A stretch of DNA of 64,000 nt from the NCBI RefSeq assembly GCF_000337835.1, contig NZ_AOLM01000004.1:186001-250000 (forward strand), in the 5' to 3' direction. Both the position numbers and the translations under genes were made by a program. Shown here piece after piece: positions 33,920 to 42,974 of this stretch (position 1 is its first letter; every line of letters starts with the position of its first letter). The notes under the pieces are model-generated. The model was not told the DNA's origin. It did no database searches and was given only the letters and a program-made list of their open reading frames with translations. Origin of the DNA: Haloferax sulfurifontis ATCC BAA-897 (GTDB lineage: Archaea > Halobacteriota > Halobacteria > Halobacteriales > Haloferacaceae).

Positions 33920-35629
33920 TCAGTCGGCGGCCTCGACGGCCGCGAGCGGGAGTTCGATGACGAAGACGCTCCCCCGGGGTTCGTTGTCCTCGATATGCAC
34001 GGTGCCGCCGAAGTTGGTGACGATGGTCTCGACGAGGTACAGTCCCGTTCCGGTGCCGGGGCTCTCTAACCCTTTCGCGCCCTTCCCGAAGACGACCGAT
34101 TTCCGTTCGTCGGAGATGCCCGGGCCGTCGTCGGCGATGCGGACGGTGACGCGCTCGCCGTCCGCCGCGCCCGAGACGGAAATCGACGGGTGGTCGCGGT
34201 CGCTGTGGACGACCGCGTTCTTCAGGACGTTCACGAACACGGAGTCGAGCAGGTCGTTGGCGAACACCGTTGCCGGCGGGAGGTCATCGACCGTGAACGC
34301 CGCGTTCGGATAGCCCTCGCGCACGTCTTCGACGGCCTCGCGGACCGCGTCGCCGACGTCGAGGGCGCGGCGGCGCTCGTCGTCGTTCGTCGCGCGCATC
34401 AGCTGTCCGAGCACGTCGGTGAGGTCCACGGTGTTGAGCGCCCGCCGGAGCGCGGTCTCCAACTGGCTCCGCGCCTCGTCCGACAGCGGTTCGTGTTCGA
34501 GGACGATGTCGATGTACGCCGTCACGAGTTGCATGTCGTTTCTGATGTCGTGGCGGACGATTCGGTTGAGCACCTCCAGCTCGTCGTTTCTCGACTCCAA
34601 GGCGAGTTCGTAGCGTTTCCGCGGCGTCACGTCCCGGACGGAGACGACCCAGCCGAGCGGGTCGCCCGCCCGGTCGAGCGGGATGCGCGTCAGTTCGACG
34701 TAGCGCCCCCCCTCGACGAGCACGTCGCACGTCGGGGGGTCGCCGGCGAGGTCGCCGTAGTTCGGGACGGCCTCGCTCGCCGGGCGGCCGAGGAGCGGGC
34801 CGTCGGTTCCCAAAAGCGGGCGGACGTGGTCGTTGACGTGGACGACGACTTCGTCGGCGTCGAGGACGACGAGCCCGTCGGCCGAGTGCGCGCCGGCGGT
34901 CGCGTAGGCGAGCGGGAGGATGTCGAGGAGCCGGTAGCGGTAGACGGCGTTGCCGAACGTCACCGAGGGGACCGCGAGCGAGGCGGGGATGAGGTTGACG
35001 CCGCCGGCGAGCGGCGCGGTGTCGGTGAGTTCGAGCGCGGCGACGACCGACGGCACGACCATCCCGACGAGGAGGAGCGTCGCCTGTGTCCGGTAGGGGC
35101 GGTCGAGTTCGAGGGCGTACTGGCCGATGACGCCGAGCCCGAGGAACAGAAGCACGAAGCCGTAGACGAGGCCGAACACGCTCACCGGGCCGTCGGTGAC
35201 GGAGAGCGTCGTCACGCCGTCGACGGTCGACAACTGCCAGCCGGTGTAGCCCAGCTCCAGCGGGTTGGTAAAGAGGACGACGAGGAACACCGCCGGGACG
35301 ACGTACAGCGACGCGACGACGTAGCGGTCGAGCAGTTCCCGGCGGCCGGTGTACGCGAGGGCGAAGACGAAGAACGTCGGCGCGGCCGTCATCGCGCCGA
35401 CGTGGAGGAGCTTGTACGCGAACAGTTTCGCGCCGGGGTCGACGAGGAGCAGTTTGACCGCCGTCGTCGCGGTCCAGAAGGAGACGGCGGCCGTCAGCAC
35501 GGCGAACGAGACGACAGTCGGGTTTCGCCCGCGACGGCGGACGAACCGGACCGCGTACGCCGAGAGGACGGCGGCGACGACCGCCGCGAAGACCATCGGG
35601 TAGGCGTAGGCCGTGTGCTGCCAGTTCAT
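33920..35629 (-). CDS. Seven-TM sensor histidine kinase with PAS domain
   Basis: A 569-residue membrane kinase. Residues 1-215 contain seven hydrophobic helices of the histidine-kinase 7TM sensor type. A PAS-like domain follows (GLVVLDADEVVVHVNDHVR; WVVSVRDVT). The phosphorylated His is in RIVRHDIRNDMQ. The ATPase domain has NVLKNAVVHS (N box), IADDGPGIS (G1) and GTGTGLYLVE (G2). No response regulator gene lies next to it, which is common in haloarchaea. The signal is unknown. Confidence 0.88.
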   Translation of the reverse strand: MNWQHTAYAYPMVFAAVVAAVLSAYAVRFVRRRGRNPTVVSFAVLTAAVSFWTATTAVKLLLVDPGAKLFAYKLLHVGAMTAAPTFFVFALAYTGRRELLDRYVVASLYVVPAVFLVVLFTNPLELGYTGWQLSTVDGVTTLSVTDGPVSVFGLVYGFVLLFLGLGVIGQYALELDRPYRTQATLLLVGMVVPSVVAALELTDTAPLAGGVNLIPASLAVPSVTFGNAVYRYRLLDILPLAYATAGAHSADGLVVLDADEVVVHVNDHVRPLLGTDGPLLGRPASEAVPNYGDLAGDPPTCDVLVEGGRYVELTRIPLDRAGDPLGWVVSVRDVTPRKRYELALESRNDELEVLNRIVRHDIRNDMQLVTAYIDIVLEHEPLSDEARSQLETALRRALNTVDLTDVLGQLMRATNDDERRRALDVGDAVREAVEDVREGYPNAAFTVDDLPPATVFANDLLDSVFVNVLKNAVVHSDRDHPSISVSGAADGERVTVRIADDGPGISDERKSVVFGKGAKGLESPGTGTGLYLVETIVTNFGGTVHIEDNEPRGSVFVIELPLAAVEAAD

Positions 35630-35794
35630 CGAACACCTCGCTCGGCGGTCACGTCTCGCGGAGTGCCCACAGACGCGAAGTCTCGGCGGTCGTGCCCGGT
35701 ATCGTCGGTGATAGCTGGAGATACTCCGGCATCCGATAAAGAACTTCTCAGGGGTAGGCCGCCGAACCGCGGAGCGGTTTTCCCCCGCGACCCG

Positions 35795-36928
35795 TCAGGC
35801 GTGCAGTTCCTCGTCGACGAGGTCGACCGCGCGCGAAACCGCCCCGACGGAGGTGAGGTGGCCCGCCCCGACGGTGGCTTTCATCGCCTTGGCGGCCTTC
35901 CCGCGGAAGATGCTCGGGCCGACCTGCGCGACCGCGCCGTCGCCGACCGAGACGATCCAGCCGGGCACCTCGAAGCGGTAGGGCTCGGGCCGCGGGGCGA
36001 ACTCGTTCTCGCCGGCGTCGGCCTCGAACTCGACCTGTGCGGCGATGTTGCCGGCGACGGTTTTCGCCTCGCGGAGCGCCGCGGAGGCGCTCGCCGGCAC
36101 GGGCTCGCCGTCGGCGTCGACGGCGCGGGCCGCGTCGCCGACGACGAACGTCCGCCCGTCGAGTCGGAGGTCCGCCCTGACGGGAGGTCGCTCGCCGCCC
36201 ATCGCGTCGTCGCCGGCGATGCCGCCGGTCCAGACGAGCAGGTCGTAGTCGACGTCGCCGGTGTCGGTCTGGACGGTCGCGTCGGTCACCGACTCGACGG
36301 TCGTCTCGGTCCGAATCTCGACGCCCCTGTCGAGGAGTTCGTCGCGGACCGCCCGCTGGAACGACTCGTCGAACGACGGCGCGACGGCGTCCAGTTGCTC
36401 GACGAGGACGACATCGGCGTGCGCGCCCTCCTCGTCGCGGAGCGCGGCGAGTTCGCCCGCGACCTGCACGCCCGACAGCCCCGCGCCGCCGACGACGACG
36501 GTCCCGCCCTCGTCGCAGTCGTCGAAAAAGCGCTTGCGGACGGTTTCGGCGTCCGCGACGCGCTTCAGCGGGACCGAGTGCGATTCGAGGCCGGGGATGT
36601 CGTAGTAGGCGGTCTCAGCGCCCAGACAGACCGCGCAGTAGTCGTAGTCGAGGGCGTCGCCGTCGTCCAGTTCGACGGTCCGCGCGTCGCGGTCGACGCC
36701 CGTCACGCGGTCGACGACGACCTCGGCGCGGTCGAGCGCCTCGTCGAGGGGGACCTGAATCGCGTCGGCGACCGCCGGCCGCCGAATCGCGCGGTGGACT
36801 TCGTGTTGGACGAGGTGATGCGGCGAGTCGTTCACCACGGTCAGGTCGGCGTCGGCGGGGAGTCGGCGTTCGAGGTCGCGGGCGAGCGTGAGGCCCGCGT
36901 ACCCGGCACCGAGAACCAGGACACGCAT
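35795..36928 (-). CDS. NDH-2-like FAD/NAD(P) oxidoreductase
   Basis: A 377-residue pyridine nucleotide-disulfide oxidoreductase-type flavoprotein. The FAD-binding site is VLVLGAGYAGLTLA at the N-terminus, the NAD-binding site is TVVVGGAGLSGVQVAGEL near residue 145, and the second FAD contact is TFVVGDAARA near 280. No redox cysteine pair is visible. Layout and length fit type II NADH dehydrogenase (single-subunit NADH:quinone oxidoreductase) or sulfide:quinone-like proteins. I favour the NDH-2 group. It is monocistronic between the kinase and mevalonate decarboxylase. Confidence 0.82.
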   Translation of the reverse strand: MRVLVLGAGYAGLTLARDLERRLPADADLTVVNDSPHHLVQHEVHRAIRRPAVADAIQVPLDEALDRAEVVVDRVTGVDRDARTVELDDGDALDYDYCAVCLGAETAYYDIPGLESHSVPLKRVADAETVRKRFFDDCDEGGTVVVGGAGLSGVQVAGELAALRDEEGAHADVVLVEQLDAVAPSFDESFQRAVRDELLDRGVEIRTETTVESVTDATVQTDTGDVDYDLLVWTGGIAGDDAMGGERPPVRADLRLDGRTFVVGDAARAVDADGEPVPASASAALREAKTVAGNIAAQVEFEADAGENEFAPRPEPYRFEVPGWIVSVGDGAVAQVGPSIFRGKAAKAMKATVGAGHLTSVGAVSRAVDLVDEELHA

Positions 36929-36998
36929 GACTGACGGGTAGGGCGCGAGAGAAAAGAGGGTGACGGCGGGTGCCGGTCGCCGGCGCGCGCGAGAGAAC

Positions 36999-37973
36999 TC
37001 AGAACAGCGCTTCGGACTCGTCGAGCACCTCGGCGGGGCCGCCGACGCCCCACACGTCGGTCTCGACGCCGCAGTCGGCGACGACCTCCTCGACGCGGTC
37101 GACGTGCTCCTCGGTCGTGTTGACGTAGACGCTCGCGCCGGTGTCGGTCGAGAAGTAGACCGGGACGTCCTCCTCGTTCCGGAGCTTGCGGACGGCGTTG
37201 AAGACGGCGATGGTGCGCGGTTGCCAGTAGACCCAGCCGGCGGGGCCGGTCATCGTCGTCGCCGCGAGCGACAGCGAGTCGTGTTCGGCGAGTTCGAAGG
37301 CGGCGTCGAAGTCGGCGTCGTACAGCGCGTCGCGCATGTCGTCTATCTGGGCGTGGATGTGGGCCATCCGCGCCTGGAACATGTGGCTGTCTTCGGCCTC
37401 GGCGTGGGCCTGCTCGGTCTCCTTGTAGGCGGGGACGTGCGCGGCGACGATGCGCAGGTCGTCTTCGAGGTCGGTCTCGATGCGCTCGGAGCGGCAGTCG
37501 GTGTCGTTCATGCCCGAGTAGAGGTGCGAGACCGCGCCCGTGACGGCGCGGGCGGCGGACGCCGACCCGCGGCGGGCGATGGTCGATATCTCGGGGCGCG
37601 TCATGTCGAGACCGGCCGCCTCGGCGAGCGCCATCGCGGCCGCGGCGAACCCGGACGCCGACGAGCCGAAGCCGATGTTCGAGGGGAAGGAGTTCTCGCT
37701 CTCCAGTCGGACGCGGTGGTCGAAGTCGGCCAGCTCGCGGACCCGGTCGACGACGGCTTGGATGCGCTCCGCGCCGCGGCCCTCGACTTCCTCGCCGCCG
37801 ATGACGTAGACGTCCTCGTCGGCGTCGCGGAGGAACTCGACGGTCGTCTTCGTGTGGCTCGGGGCCGTACAGACGCTGATGCTGTCGTGATACGGCATTC
37901 GGCGCTCGGTGTCTCGCATCCCGTGATACTTCACGAGGCCCTGAATTGGGTGGGCCTTGGCGGTGGCCTTCAT
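36999..37973 (-). CDS. mvaD: (Phospho/diphospho)mevalonate decarboxylase
   Basis: A 324-residue GHMP-kinase fold enzyme. It begins with AHPIQGLVKYHGMRD and has the phosphate-binding loop SFPSNIGFGSSASGFAAAA (near 95-113), the decarboxylase region ISTIARRGSASAARA, and YFSTDTGASVYVN with the conserved catalytic Asp. In Haloferax volcanii the homologue has been characterised as phosphomevalonate decarboxylase, acting before isopentenyl phosphate kinase in an alternative mevalonate pathway. The product feeds archaeal ether lipids. Which substrate is used by this copy is taken from that homologue. Confidence 0.9.
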   Translation of the reverse strand: MKATAKAHPIQGLVKYHGMRDTERRMPYHDSISVCTAPSHTKTTVEFLRDADEDVYVIGGEEVEGRGAERIQAVVDRVRELADFDHRVRLESENSFPSNIGFGSSASGFAAAAMALAEAAGLDMTRPEISTIARRGSASAARAVTGAVSHLYSGMNDTDCRSERIETDLEDDLRIVAAHVPAYKETEQAHAEAEDSHMFQARMAHIHAQIDDMRDALYDADFDAAFELAEHDSLSLAATTMTGPAGWVYWQPRTIAVFNAVRKLRNEEDVPVYFSTDTGASVYVNTTEEHVDRVEEVVADCGVETDVWGVGGPAEVLDESEALF

Positions 37974-38166
37974 GTTCGAACGCCCGTCGGACTCGGGGTT
38001 AAACGTCCCGATAGGCGTCGGCTCCGGCGGCTCACGGAAAGAATCGGTCGGAAATCGAGTGCGCGCCGGCGGGACGGCCGGCGCGGGTCGGTCGCAATCG
38101 GTGCGCAGGAAGGTGGCACGTTCTCCCTCTCCAGCGGGAGACAGTCGAGTTCGATGCAGTCGGTCG

Positions 38167-38200
38167 TTCGGTTACGCGGGTAATTCGGTTACGCGGGTAA
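38167..38200. repeat. Perfect 17-bp tandem duplication
   Basis: TTCGGTTACGCGGGTAA occurs twice back to back at 38167-38183 and 38184-38200. Related CGGTTAC/GTAACCG words also occur at 41,199-41,225. Confidence 0.85.
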
Positions 38201-38274
38201 CCGTCTCGTGTGTGGCTGTATCGTGATTGCGTTGTTTGGTTGGCGTCGAGTAGTTGGCTGGTGGTCGGGTTCGA

Positions 38275-38331
38275 TGCGGGTGGTTCGTTACGGTGCGGGT
38301 GGTTCGTTACGGTGCGGGTGGTTCGTTACGG
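38275..38331. repeat. Three perfect 19-bp tandem repeats
   Basis: TGCGGGTGGTTCGTTACGG is repeated exactly at 38275, 38294 and 38313. A partial fourth copy (TGCGGGTGGTTCGTT) starts at 38355 after a 23-bp interruption. The unit length is not a multiple of three, which argues against coding. Confidence 0.88.
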
Positions 38332-38602
38332 TTCGATTGGTCGGTCGAATTCGATGCGGGTGGTTCGTTTGCTGTTCGTCGCGTCGGCCGAGTCCGCCCG
38401 CCTACTCTGTGGACTCGGATTCGTGTCCTCGCTCCCAGACGTTCGTGACGCTTTCGCCTGTCGGCGGCGTGTGGCTGACGTCTCGCATCGTCTTCGGGCG
38501 GTCACTTGTGTTGCTCATGTGTTGCCTTGGTAGTTGCTACCACGGTTCGCGGATAAAGATTTCGGCGATGTTATATTACGACTTATTAGCATACTAGGTC
38601 GT

Positions 38603-39043
38603 ATGAGGGGCGCGTCGAGTCGGACCCGAACGCGCGTGGAGCGAACGCCTGACGGGCGGCGTCTGGTCGTCTCGCGGCGGGTTTCGGCTCCCGAGACGGC
38701 GGCGTGGGACGTGCTGGTGTCGGTCGCCGACTGGCCCGACTGGGGACCGAGCGTGTCGGGCGTCCGCGGCGTCGACGGGCGAATCGAGGCGGGGGACCGC
38801 GGCGAGGTCCGCGTCGCCGGCGTCTGGGTCCCGTTCGGCATCGAGACGTGCGACGACGAGGCCCGTCGGTGGACGTGGCGCGTGGCCGGCGTTCCCGCGA
38901 CGGGGCATCGCGTGGAGCCGGTCGGACCCGACCGGTGTGCGGTGGCGTTCGAAGTCCCCGTGTTCGCGGGGCCGTACGCCGCCGTCTGTGCGGTCGCGCT
39001 TCGCAGAATCGAGCGACTCGCAGAGCGGCGCGCTCGCGGGTGA
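38603..39043 (+). CDS. SRPBCC-family protein, 146 aa
   Basis: Starts at ATG 38603, about 33 nt after a TATA-like GTTATATTACG. The sequence RRVSAPETAAWDVLVSVADWPDWGPSV is the N-terminal helix-grip signature of START/SRPBCC polyketide-cyclase-like proteins, which bind lipids or other hydrophobic ligands. A beta-rich centre and C-terminal helix follow. No catalytic residues are apparent. It is a single gene with unknown ligand. Confidence 0.75.
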   Translation: MRGASSRTRTRVERTPDGRRLVVSRRVSAPETAAWDVLVSVADWPDWGPSVSGVRGVDGRIEAGDRGEVRVAGVWVPFGIETCDDEARRWTWRVAGVPATGHRVEPVGPDRCAVAFEVPVFAGPYAAVCAVALRRIERLAERRARG

Positions 39044-39090
39044 GATGGGTCGCGAGCGAGACAGAATGAGTGACTGGTCCCGAGCGCCGT

Positions 39091-39744
39091 TCAGAGCGGC
39101 CCGAACAGGACGAGCGCGGCGACGACCGCCACCACGACGACGGCCGCGACGAGGAGCGCGAGCGCGCGGCCGGAACCGGTATCCGACGCGGCGTCGGCCT
39201 CGGCCGCGGCGCGGGCTTCTTCCGCGTCTATCTCGTCGAGAATCTCCTCGAACTCCGGTTCGTGCGGCTCGTGATACTCGTCGATGATGTCGTCGTCGAG
39301 GCCGGCGTCTTCGAGCGCGTCCACGAGGTCGGAAAGCGCCACGAGGTCGATGGGGCGTTCGACCTCGTCGGGGTCGACGAGGAGCGCGCGGTCGCCGTCC
39401 TCGTCGGGCTCGTCGAGCTGTTCGTCGGTGGCGAACGCGAGCGCGAGCGTCTCCGCGGCCCGCTCTTCGTCGCCGGTCGTCAGGAGCGTCCCGTAGACGC
39501 CGCGGTCGTCACAGCGCTCGGCGAACGCCTCGACGCTCCGGGCGTCGAACGCGGCTTCGACGTCTATCCAGACGACTTCGGCCGGTTGTGACTCCCCGTC
39601 CGGGGCCGCAAACAGGAACGTCCGCCCGTCGCGGACGCTCCGTTTCGTCCGCTCCCCGCGGGCCGCGCGGACCCGCTCGACGACCGTCGCCGCGTCGTCA
39701 GTATCGAGAAACGAGAGCACGCTCGACAACGACACGTCGCTCAT
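39091..39744 (-). CDS. Tail-anchored haloarchaeal protein, 217 aa
   Basis: A soluble acidic domain (residues 1-150) is followed by a very acidic, Glu/Asp-rich linker and a single C-terminal transmembrane helix (ALALLVAAVVVVAVVAALVL). The soluble part (TFLFAAPDGE, AEVVWIDVEAAFDARSVE, VYGTLLTTGDEERAAETLALAF) has an alpha/beta pattern reminiscent of restriction-nuclease-like or chaperone folds, but no clear motif. The C-terminal anchor would place the domain at the cytoplasmic face. Function unknown. Confidence 0.7.
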   Translation of the reverse strand: MSDVSLSSVLSFLDTDDAATVVERVRAARGERTKRSVRDGRTFLFAAPDGESQPAEVVWIDVEAAFDARSVEAFAERCDDRGVYGTLLTTGDEERAAETLALAFATDEQLDEPDEDGDRALLVDPDEVERPIDLVALSDLVDALEDAGLDDDIIDEYHEPHEPEFEEILDEIDAEEARAAAEADAASDTGSGRALALLVAAVVVVAVVAALVLFGPL

Positions 39745-39840
39745 TGTTCAGACAGAACGCGTATCCCGCGATAAACCTTCGCGCCCCATTATCAATTTGT
39801 GATAACGGACGGGCCGCGGGAGCTGTCTCGTCGGAACGCG

Positions 39841-40422
39841 CTAGTCCGGGCGAACGAGCTCGAACCGGTCGTCGGTCGTCGCGTACTCACTGCCCGCGAG
39901 TCGGCCGACCGCGTCGAGTTTCGTCGTGTCGAGTTTGCCGTCGGTCAGCACCTCGTCGGCGACGTGCGCGTGGACGACCTCGCCGAGGACGAGCGTCGAC
40001 GAACCGACCTCCATGCTGTCGTAGAGGGTGCACTCGAAGGCGACTTTGGCGTCGGCGACGCGCGGGGCGTCGACGCGGACGGCCTCGGCCTTCTCGATGC
40101 CGGCGTGGTCGAACTCGTCGACGCCCGAGGGGACCGTCGCGGCGGTCTCGTTCATCGCTTCCACGAGGTCGCGGGTGACCACGTTGACGACGAACTCGCC
40201 GCGCGAGATGGCGTTTCGCGGCGTGTCCTTCAGCGACGGTCCGCGGCCGACCGGCGCGAAGACGACGACCGGCGGGTCGACGCTGGCGACGGTGGAGAAA
40301 CTGTACGGGGCGAGGTTGTCGGCGTCGTCGCCGCGGGTGCTCACCCACGCGATGGGGCGGGGCACCACAGCCCCGGAAAGCAGGCGGTACGGCGAGCCGA
40401 AGGCGTCGGGCGCGCCGTCCAT
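39841..40422 (-). CDS. Flavin reductase-like protein
   Basis: A 193-residue protein with the FMN-binding split-barrel fold: GAVVPRPIAWVSTRG, NLAPYSFSTVASVDPPVV and GEFVVNVVTRDL are typical of flavin reductase/DIM6-NTAB family members. Many reduce FMN with NAD(P)H or serve as flavin-binding oxidoreductases. It is monocistronic. The partner enzyme is not evident nearby. Confidence 0.87.
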   Translation of the reverse strand: MDGAPDAFGSPYRLLSGAVVPRPIAWVSTRGDDADNLAPYSFSTVASVDPPVVVFAPVGRGPSLKDTPRNAISRGEFVVNVVTRDLVEAMNETAATVPSGVDEFDHAGIEKAEAVRVDAPRVADAKVAFECTLYDSMEVGSSTLVLGEVVHAHVADEVLTDGKLDTTKLDAVGRLAGSEYATTDDRFELVRPD

Positions 40423-40648
40423 CAGCGACTCGCCTCCGCGGGCGGGCGTGGTCGGCTACTCGGCGGGCGACGAGGGCGTGTCGAATCCGGTATTGCGTCG
40501 GTCACGAATGGATGTGTGGTGGGTTCGGAGGCCGATGAATCTGTGGGAGAGCGTCGGCTCGGGTGTTGGTGTCGGTTCGGTGTCGGCGTCGAGGCGGGTG
40601 TTCTGCCGGGTTCGTGTCGGAACTCGCGCCGCGGCCCCGTCCGCGGGG

Positions 40649-41080
40649 TTAGAACAGCGTCAGGCCGATGGCGTAGGACCACGTCGTCCCGCTGAGCGCG
40701 AGGAAGACGAGCGCGCCGCCGAGCATGACGACGTTCTTCAGGAAGCCGGTCATCTCGGACTCCTGTTGGTCCTCGGGGACCGCCCAGAAGTTGTGGAACA
40801 CCGGCGTCCCGACCACGAGGAAGACGGCGACGGCACCGGCGGCGAGCACGGGGAAGACGCCGAGGACGATACCGAGCCCGCCGAAGACGAGCATCCCGCC
40901 GGAGACGACGACGCCGAGGCGGGGTGCCGGCAGGCCCTTCATCTCCGCGTAGCCGGTCATGTGGTCGAGGTTCAGGAAGTGGTTGAGTCCCATGAACGCG
41001 AGCACCGCGCCGAAGAGGACGCGCGCGAGGAGGTACGCGACGTCCGCGCCCGGGGAGGCGAACTGGAGCGCGACGCTCAT
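40649..41080 (-). CDS. DoxX-family membrane protein
   Basis: A 143-residue protein with four hydrophobic helices. The N-terminal part VLFGAVLAFMGLNHFLNLDHM and the middle RLGVVVSGGMLVFGGLGIVL match the DoxX family, small membrane proteins linked to thiosulfate:quinone oxidoreductase or to redox and detoxification functions. It faces a winged-helix regulator gene across a 367-bp spacer with operator-like repeats. Ends match the family length. Confidence 0.85.
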   Translation of the reverse strand: MSVALQFASPGADVAYLLARVLFGAVLAFMGLNHFLNLDHMTGYAEMKGLPAPRLGVVVSGGMLVFGGLGIVLGVFPVLAAGAVAVFLVVGTPVFHNFWAVPEDQQESEMTGFLKNVVMLGGALVFLALSGTTWSYAIGLTLF

Positions 41081-41447
41081 CTCGACACCTCCGTCGCGGC
41101 GGTGGTCGTGTGGCGGTCCGTCGTCCGGAGAACTACTAACATTGCGTTACCTGGTACGAGTCCGAACCAACATATATGTTTGCTGATACGAGTGTCACCG
41201 GGTAACCGTTCGGGTATCCGGTTACACGGGCGTTACTCGGGGTTCACACGTCTGATGAGTACATTCAACCGGTGCCGATTTCGTCTCATCTGAGGCGATA
41301 GGGTGCCCAGTCGTTTCGTTCTCAACTCATATATGGTACGTATATGGTAGTATTGTCCGACCCTCGAAAGATATACCCCGCTTGGCACTCCATAACATCA
41401 CGGGGCGTGTCAATCATGATGAAAACGACCAGCGGAGAGTCTCGGTT
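41081..41447. promoter_or_regulatory. Divergent regulatory region with operator-like repeats
   Basis: A 367-bp spacer between DoxX (minus) and the winged-helix regulator (plus). CATATATG (about 41171-41178) is a TATA-like box toward DoxX. GTAACCG (41203-41209) and CGGTTAC (41219-41225) are inverted, about one and a half helical turns apart. TATATGGTA occurs twice at 41330-41338 and 41341-41349, one helical turn apart. These could be operators of the adjacent regulator. Confidence 0.45.
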
Positions 41448-42125
41448 ATGACCGAGACGTGGGATTCCGCGGGGCATATCGCGAGTTCACGGTACCGGCT
41501 GGCCGTCTGTCGGTATCTCTCGGAGCACGGTTCGGGACTTCCCTCCCGAATCGCCGCCGAGACCGACCTCGCACAGCCGCACGTGTCCCGGGCGCTCTCC
41601 GAACTTCGGGAGCGGGGCATCGTCGAACTGTTGGTGCCGGAGTCACAGCAGAAAGGGAGGCTCTACGGGCTGACGGACCTCGGCGAACTCGCCTACGAGC
41701 GCGTCGCGCTCGACCGGGAGGCGGACGTTACCGTCGTCGAAGCGGGCGAGTTCCCCGCGCCGGAAATGTCTTCCGAGTTACAGAACGCGTACGGGGACGC
41801 GCTCCGGGCGATTGCGTGGTGCGAGCCGCTTCAGACGCGGATTCGGTTCTTCGAGCGGTCGCTTCTCGACCGCTACGACGAGGACACCGTCAAGACGCTC
41901 GTTGCGACGCTCACGAACGAGGAGGCCATCGACCAACCCCTCGAAGACCTGCCAATCGGAGGCCCGGAACTCGTCGCGTTCGCCATCGACGACGTGCTCA
42001 TCGTCAGGGTGCCGCTCGACGACGGCGTGAAACTGCTCGTCTCGCTCGATGCGGCTATCGATGTGACGCTCAGCGACCTCCGCGACTCCTGTCGGCAGAT
42101 GACGGCCGCGGTCCTCGACTCCTAG
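41448..42125 (+). CDS. Winged-helix transcriptional regulator, 225 aa
   Basis: Starts at ATG 41448 (MTETWDSAGHIASSRYR). Residues 10-85 form a MarR/ArsR-like winged helix: RLAVCRYLSEHGSGLPSRIA, LAQPHVSRALSELRERGIVE and a wing with LYGLTDLGELAYERV. The C-terminal domain (about 110-220) is alpha/beta with IDQPLEDLPIGGPELVAFAI and VPLDDGVKLLVSLDAA, probably a ligand or dimerisation domain. It is divergent from DoxX and likely controls that region. An upstream in-frame start exists but adds atypical residues. Confidence 0.78.
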   Translation: MTETWDSAGHIASSRYRLAVCRYLSEHGSGLPSRIAAETDLAQPHVSRALSELRERGIVELLVPESQQKGRLYGLTDLGELAYERVALDREADVTVVEAGEFPAPEMSSELQNAYGDALRAIAWCEPLQTRIRFFERSLLDRYDEDTVKTLVATLTNEEAIDQPLEDLPIGGPELVAFAIDDVLIVRVPLDDGVKLLVSLDAAIDVTLSDLRDSCRQMTAAVLDS

Positions 42126-42164
42126 CCCCTGGGTTTTCTCTCGCTCGACGACGTAGCTCGACTC

Positions 42165-42974
42165 GTGTCACAGCGACGCTTTTCCCCCGTCGTCGGCGTC
42201 GACGGCTGTTGGGCCGGCTGGGTGTGCGCCGTCGCCGCCGCGGGCGGCCTCTCCGTGCGAGTCGTCGCCGACTTCGCCGCCGTCTGGGACCTCGCCCGCG
42301 AGCGCGACGCCGCGCGAGTGCTCGTCGACATCCCTATCGGCTTGCCCGACGCCGCCCGCCGGGCGTGCGACCGCGAGGCCCGCGAGCGACTCGGCTCTCG
42401 GGCCGCCACCGTCTTCTTCGCGCCCGTTCGGGCCGTCCTCGCCGCCGACTCCCACGAGGCGGCCAGCGCGGCCAACCGCGAGCGGACCGGGGCGGGACTC
42501 TCGATTCAGGCGTGGCATCTCGTGCCCAAAATCCGCGAGGCAGACGCCGTCTTCCGGCAGACGCCGCGCGCCCGACAGCGCGTGTTCGAGTCCCATCCCG
42601 AACTCGCGTTCGCCGCGTTCGCCGGCGAACCCCTCTCGGAACCGAAATCGACGCCCGAGGGCCGTGACCGCCGCCTCGACGTGCTCAGGACGGCGTTCGC
42701 TGGAAACGAGGTCTCCGGGGACGGCGGCGACAGTTCGGAAGCCGACGCGACCGACCAGTCAGAGTTCGACCCCGAGCGCGCCTACCGCGAGACGCTGGAC
42801 CGGACGCTCCGCCGCGACGTGGCCCGCGACGACGTGCTCGACGCGCTCGTCCTCGCCGCCGCGGCCAGCCGTCCCCTCGCGTCGCTCCCGAGCGACCCGC
42901 CGACAGACGCCGTCGGACTGGAGATGGCGATTCGCGTCCCGGTGAGCGCTCTCGGATGGCATCTCTCGGATTGA
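42165..42974 (+). CDS. DUF429-family protein
   Basis: A 269-residue protein with a GTG start. VVGVDGCWAGWV at the N-terminus, VLVDIPIGLPD and ESHPELAFAAFAG are signatures of the DUF429 family, which has an RNase H-like fold with conserved acids. The biochemical role is not known. It lies 39 bp after the regulator gene in the same direction and may be co-transcribed. C-terminal acid-rich insertion around residues 175-205 is typical of haloarchaea. Confidence 0.82.
   Translation: MSQRRFSPVVGVDGCWAGWVCAVAAAGGLSVRVVADFAAVWDLARERDAARVLVDIPIGLPDAARRACDREARERLGSRAATVFFAPVRAVLAADSHEAASAANRERTGAGLSIQAWHLVPKIREADAVFRQTPRARQRVFESHPELAFAAFAGEPLSEPKSTPEGRDRRLDVLRTAFAGNEVSGDGGDSSEADATDQSEFDPERAYRETLDRTLRRDVARDDVLDALVLAAAASRPLASLPSDPPTDAVGLEMAIRVPVSALGWHLSD

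Larger units (their letters stand above)
37974..38602. other. Long intergenic region with tandem repeats
   Basis: About 630 bases without a convincing gene. It holds two tandem repeat clusters (38167-38200 and 38275-38331) and an AT-rich promoter-like stretch before 38603 (ATGTTATATTACG). Frames that cross it have unnatural composition. Its low-complexity GT-rich plus strand from about 38230 to 38400 is unusual for this backbone. Confidence 0.5.

Noticed and set aside
34190-36934. 914-codon plus-strand frame across the kinase and oxidoreductase genes
   Set aside because: Antisense shadow of two well-supported minus-strand genes with Val/Arg/Asp-biased composition.
40422-40682. Minus-strand frame between flavin reductase and DoxX
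   Set aside because: Proline/arginine-rich and without any motif; overlaps the DoxX 3' end.
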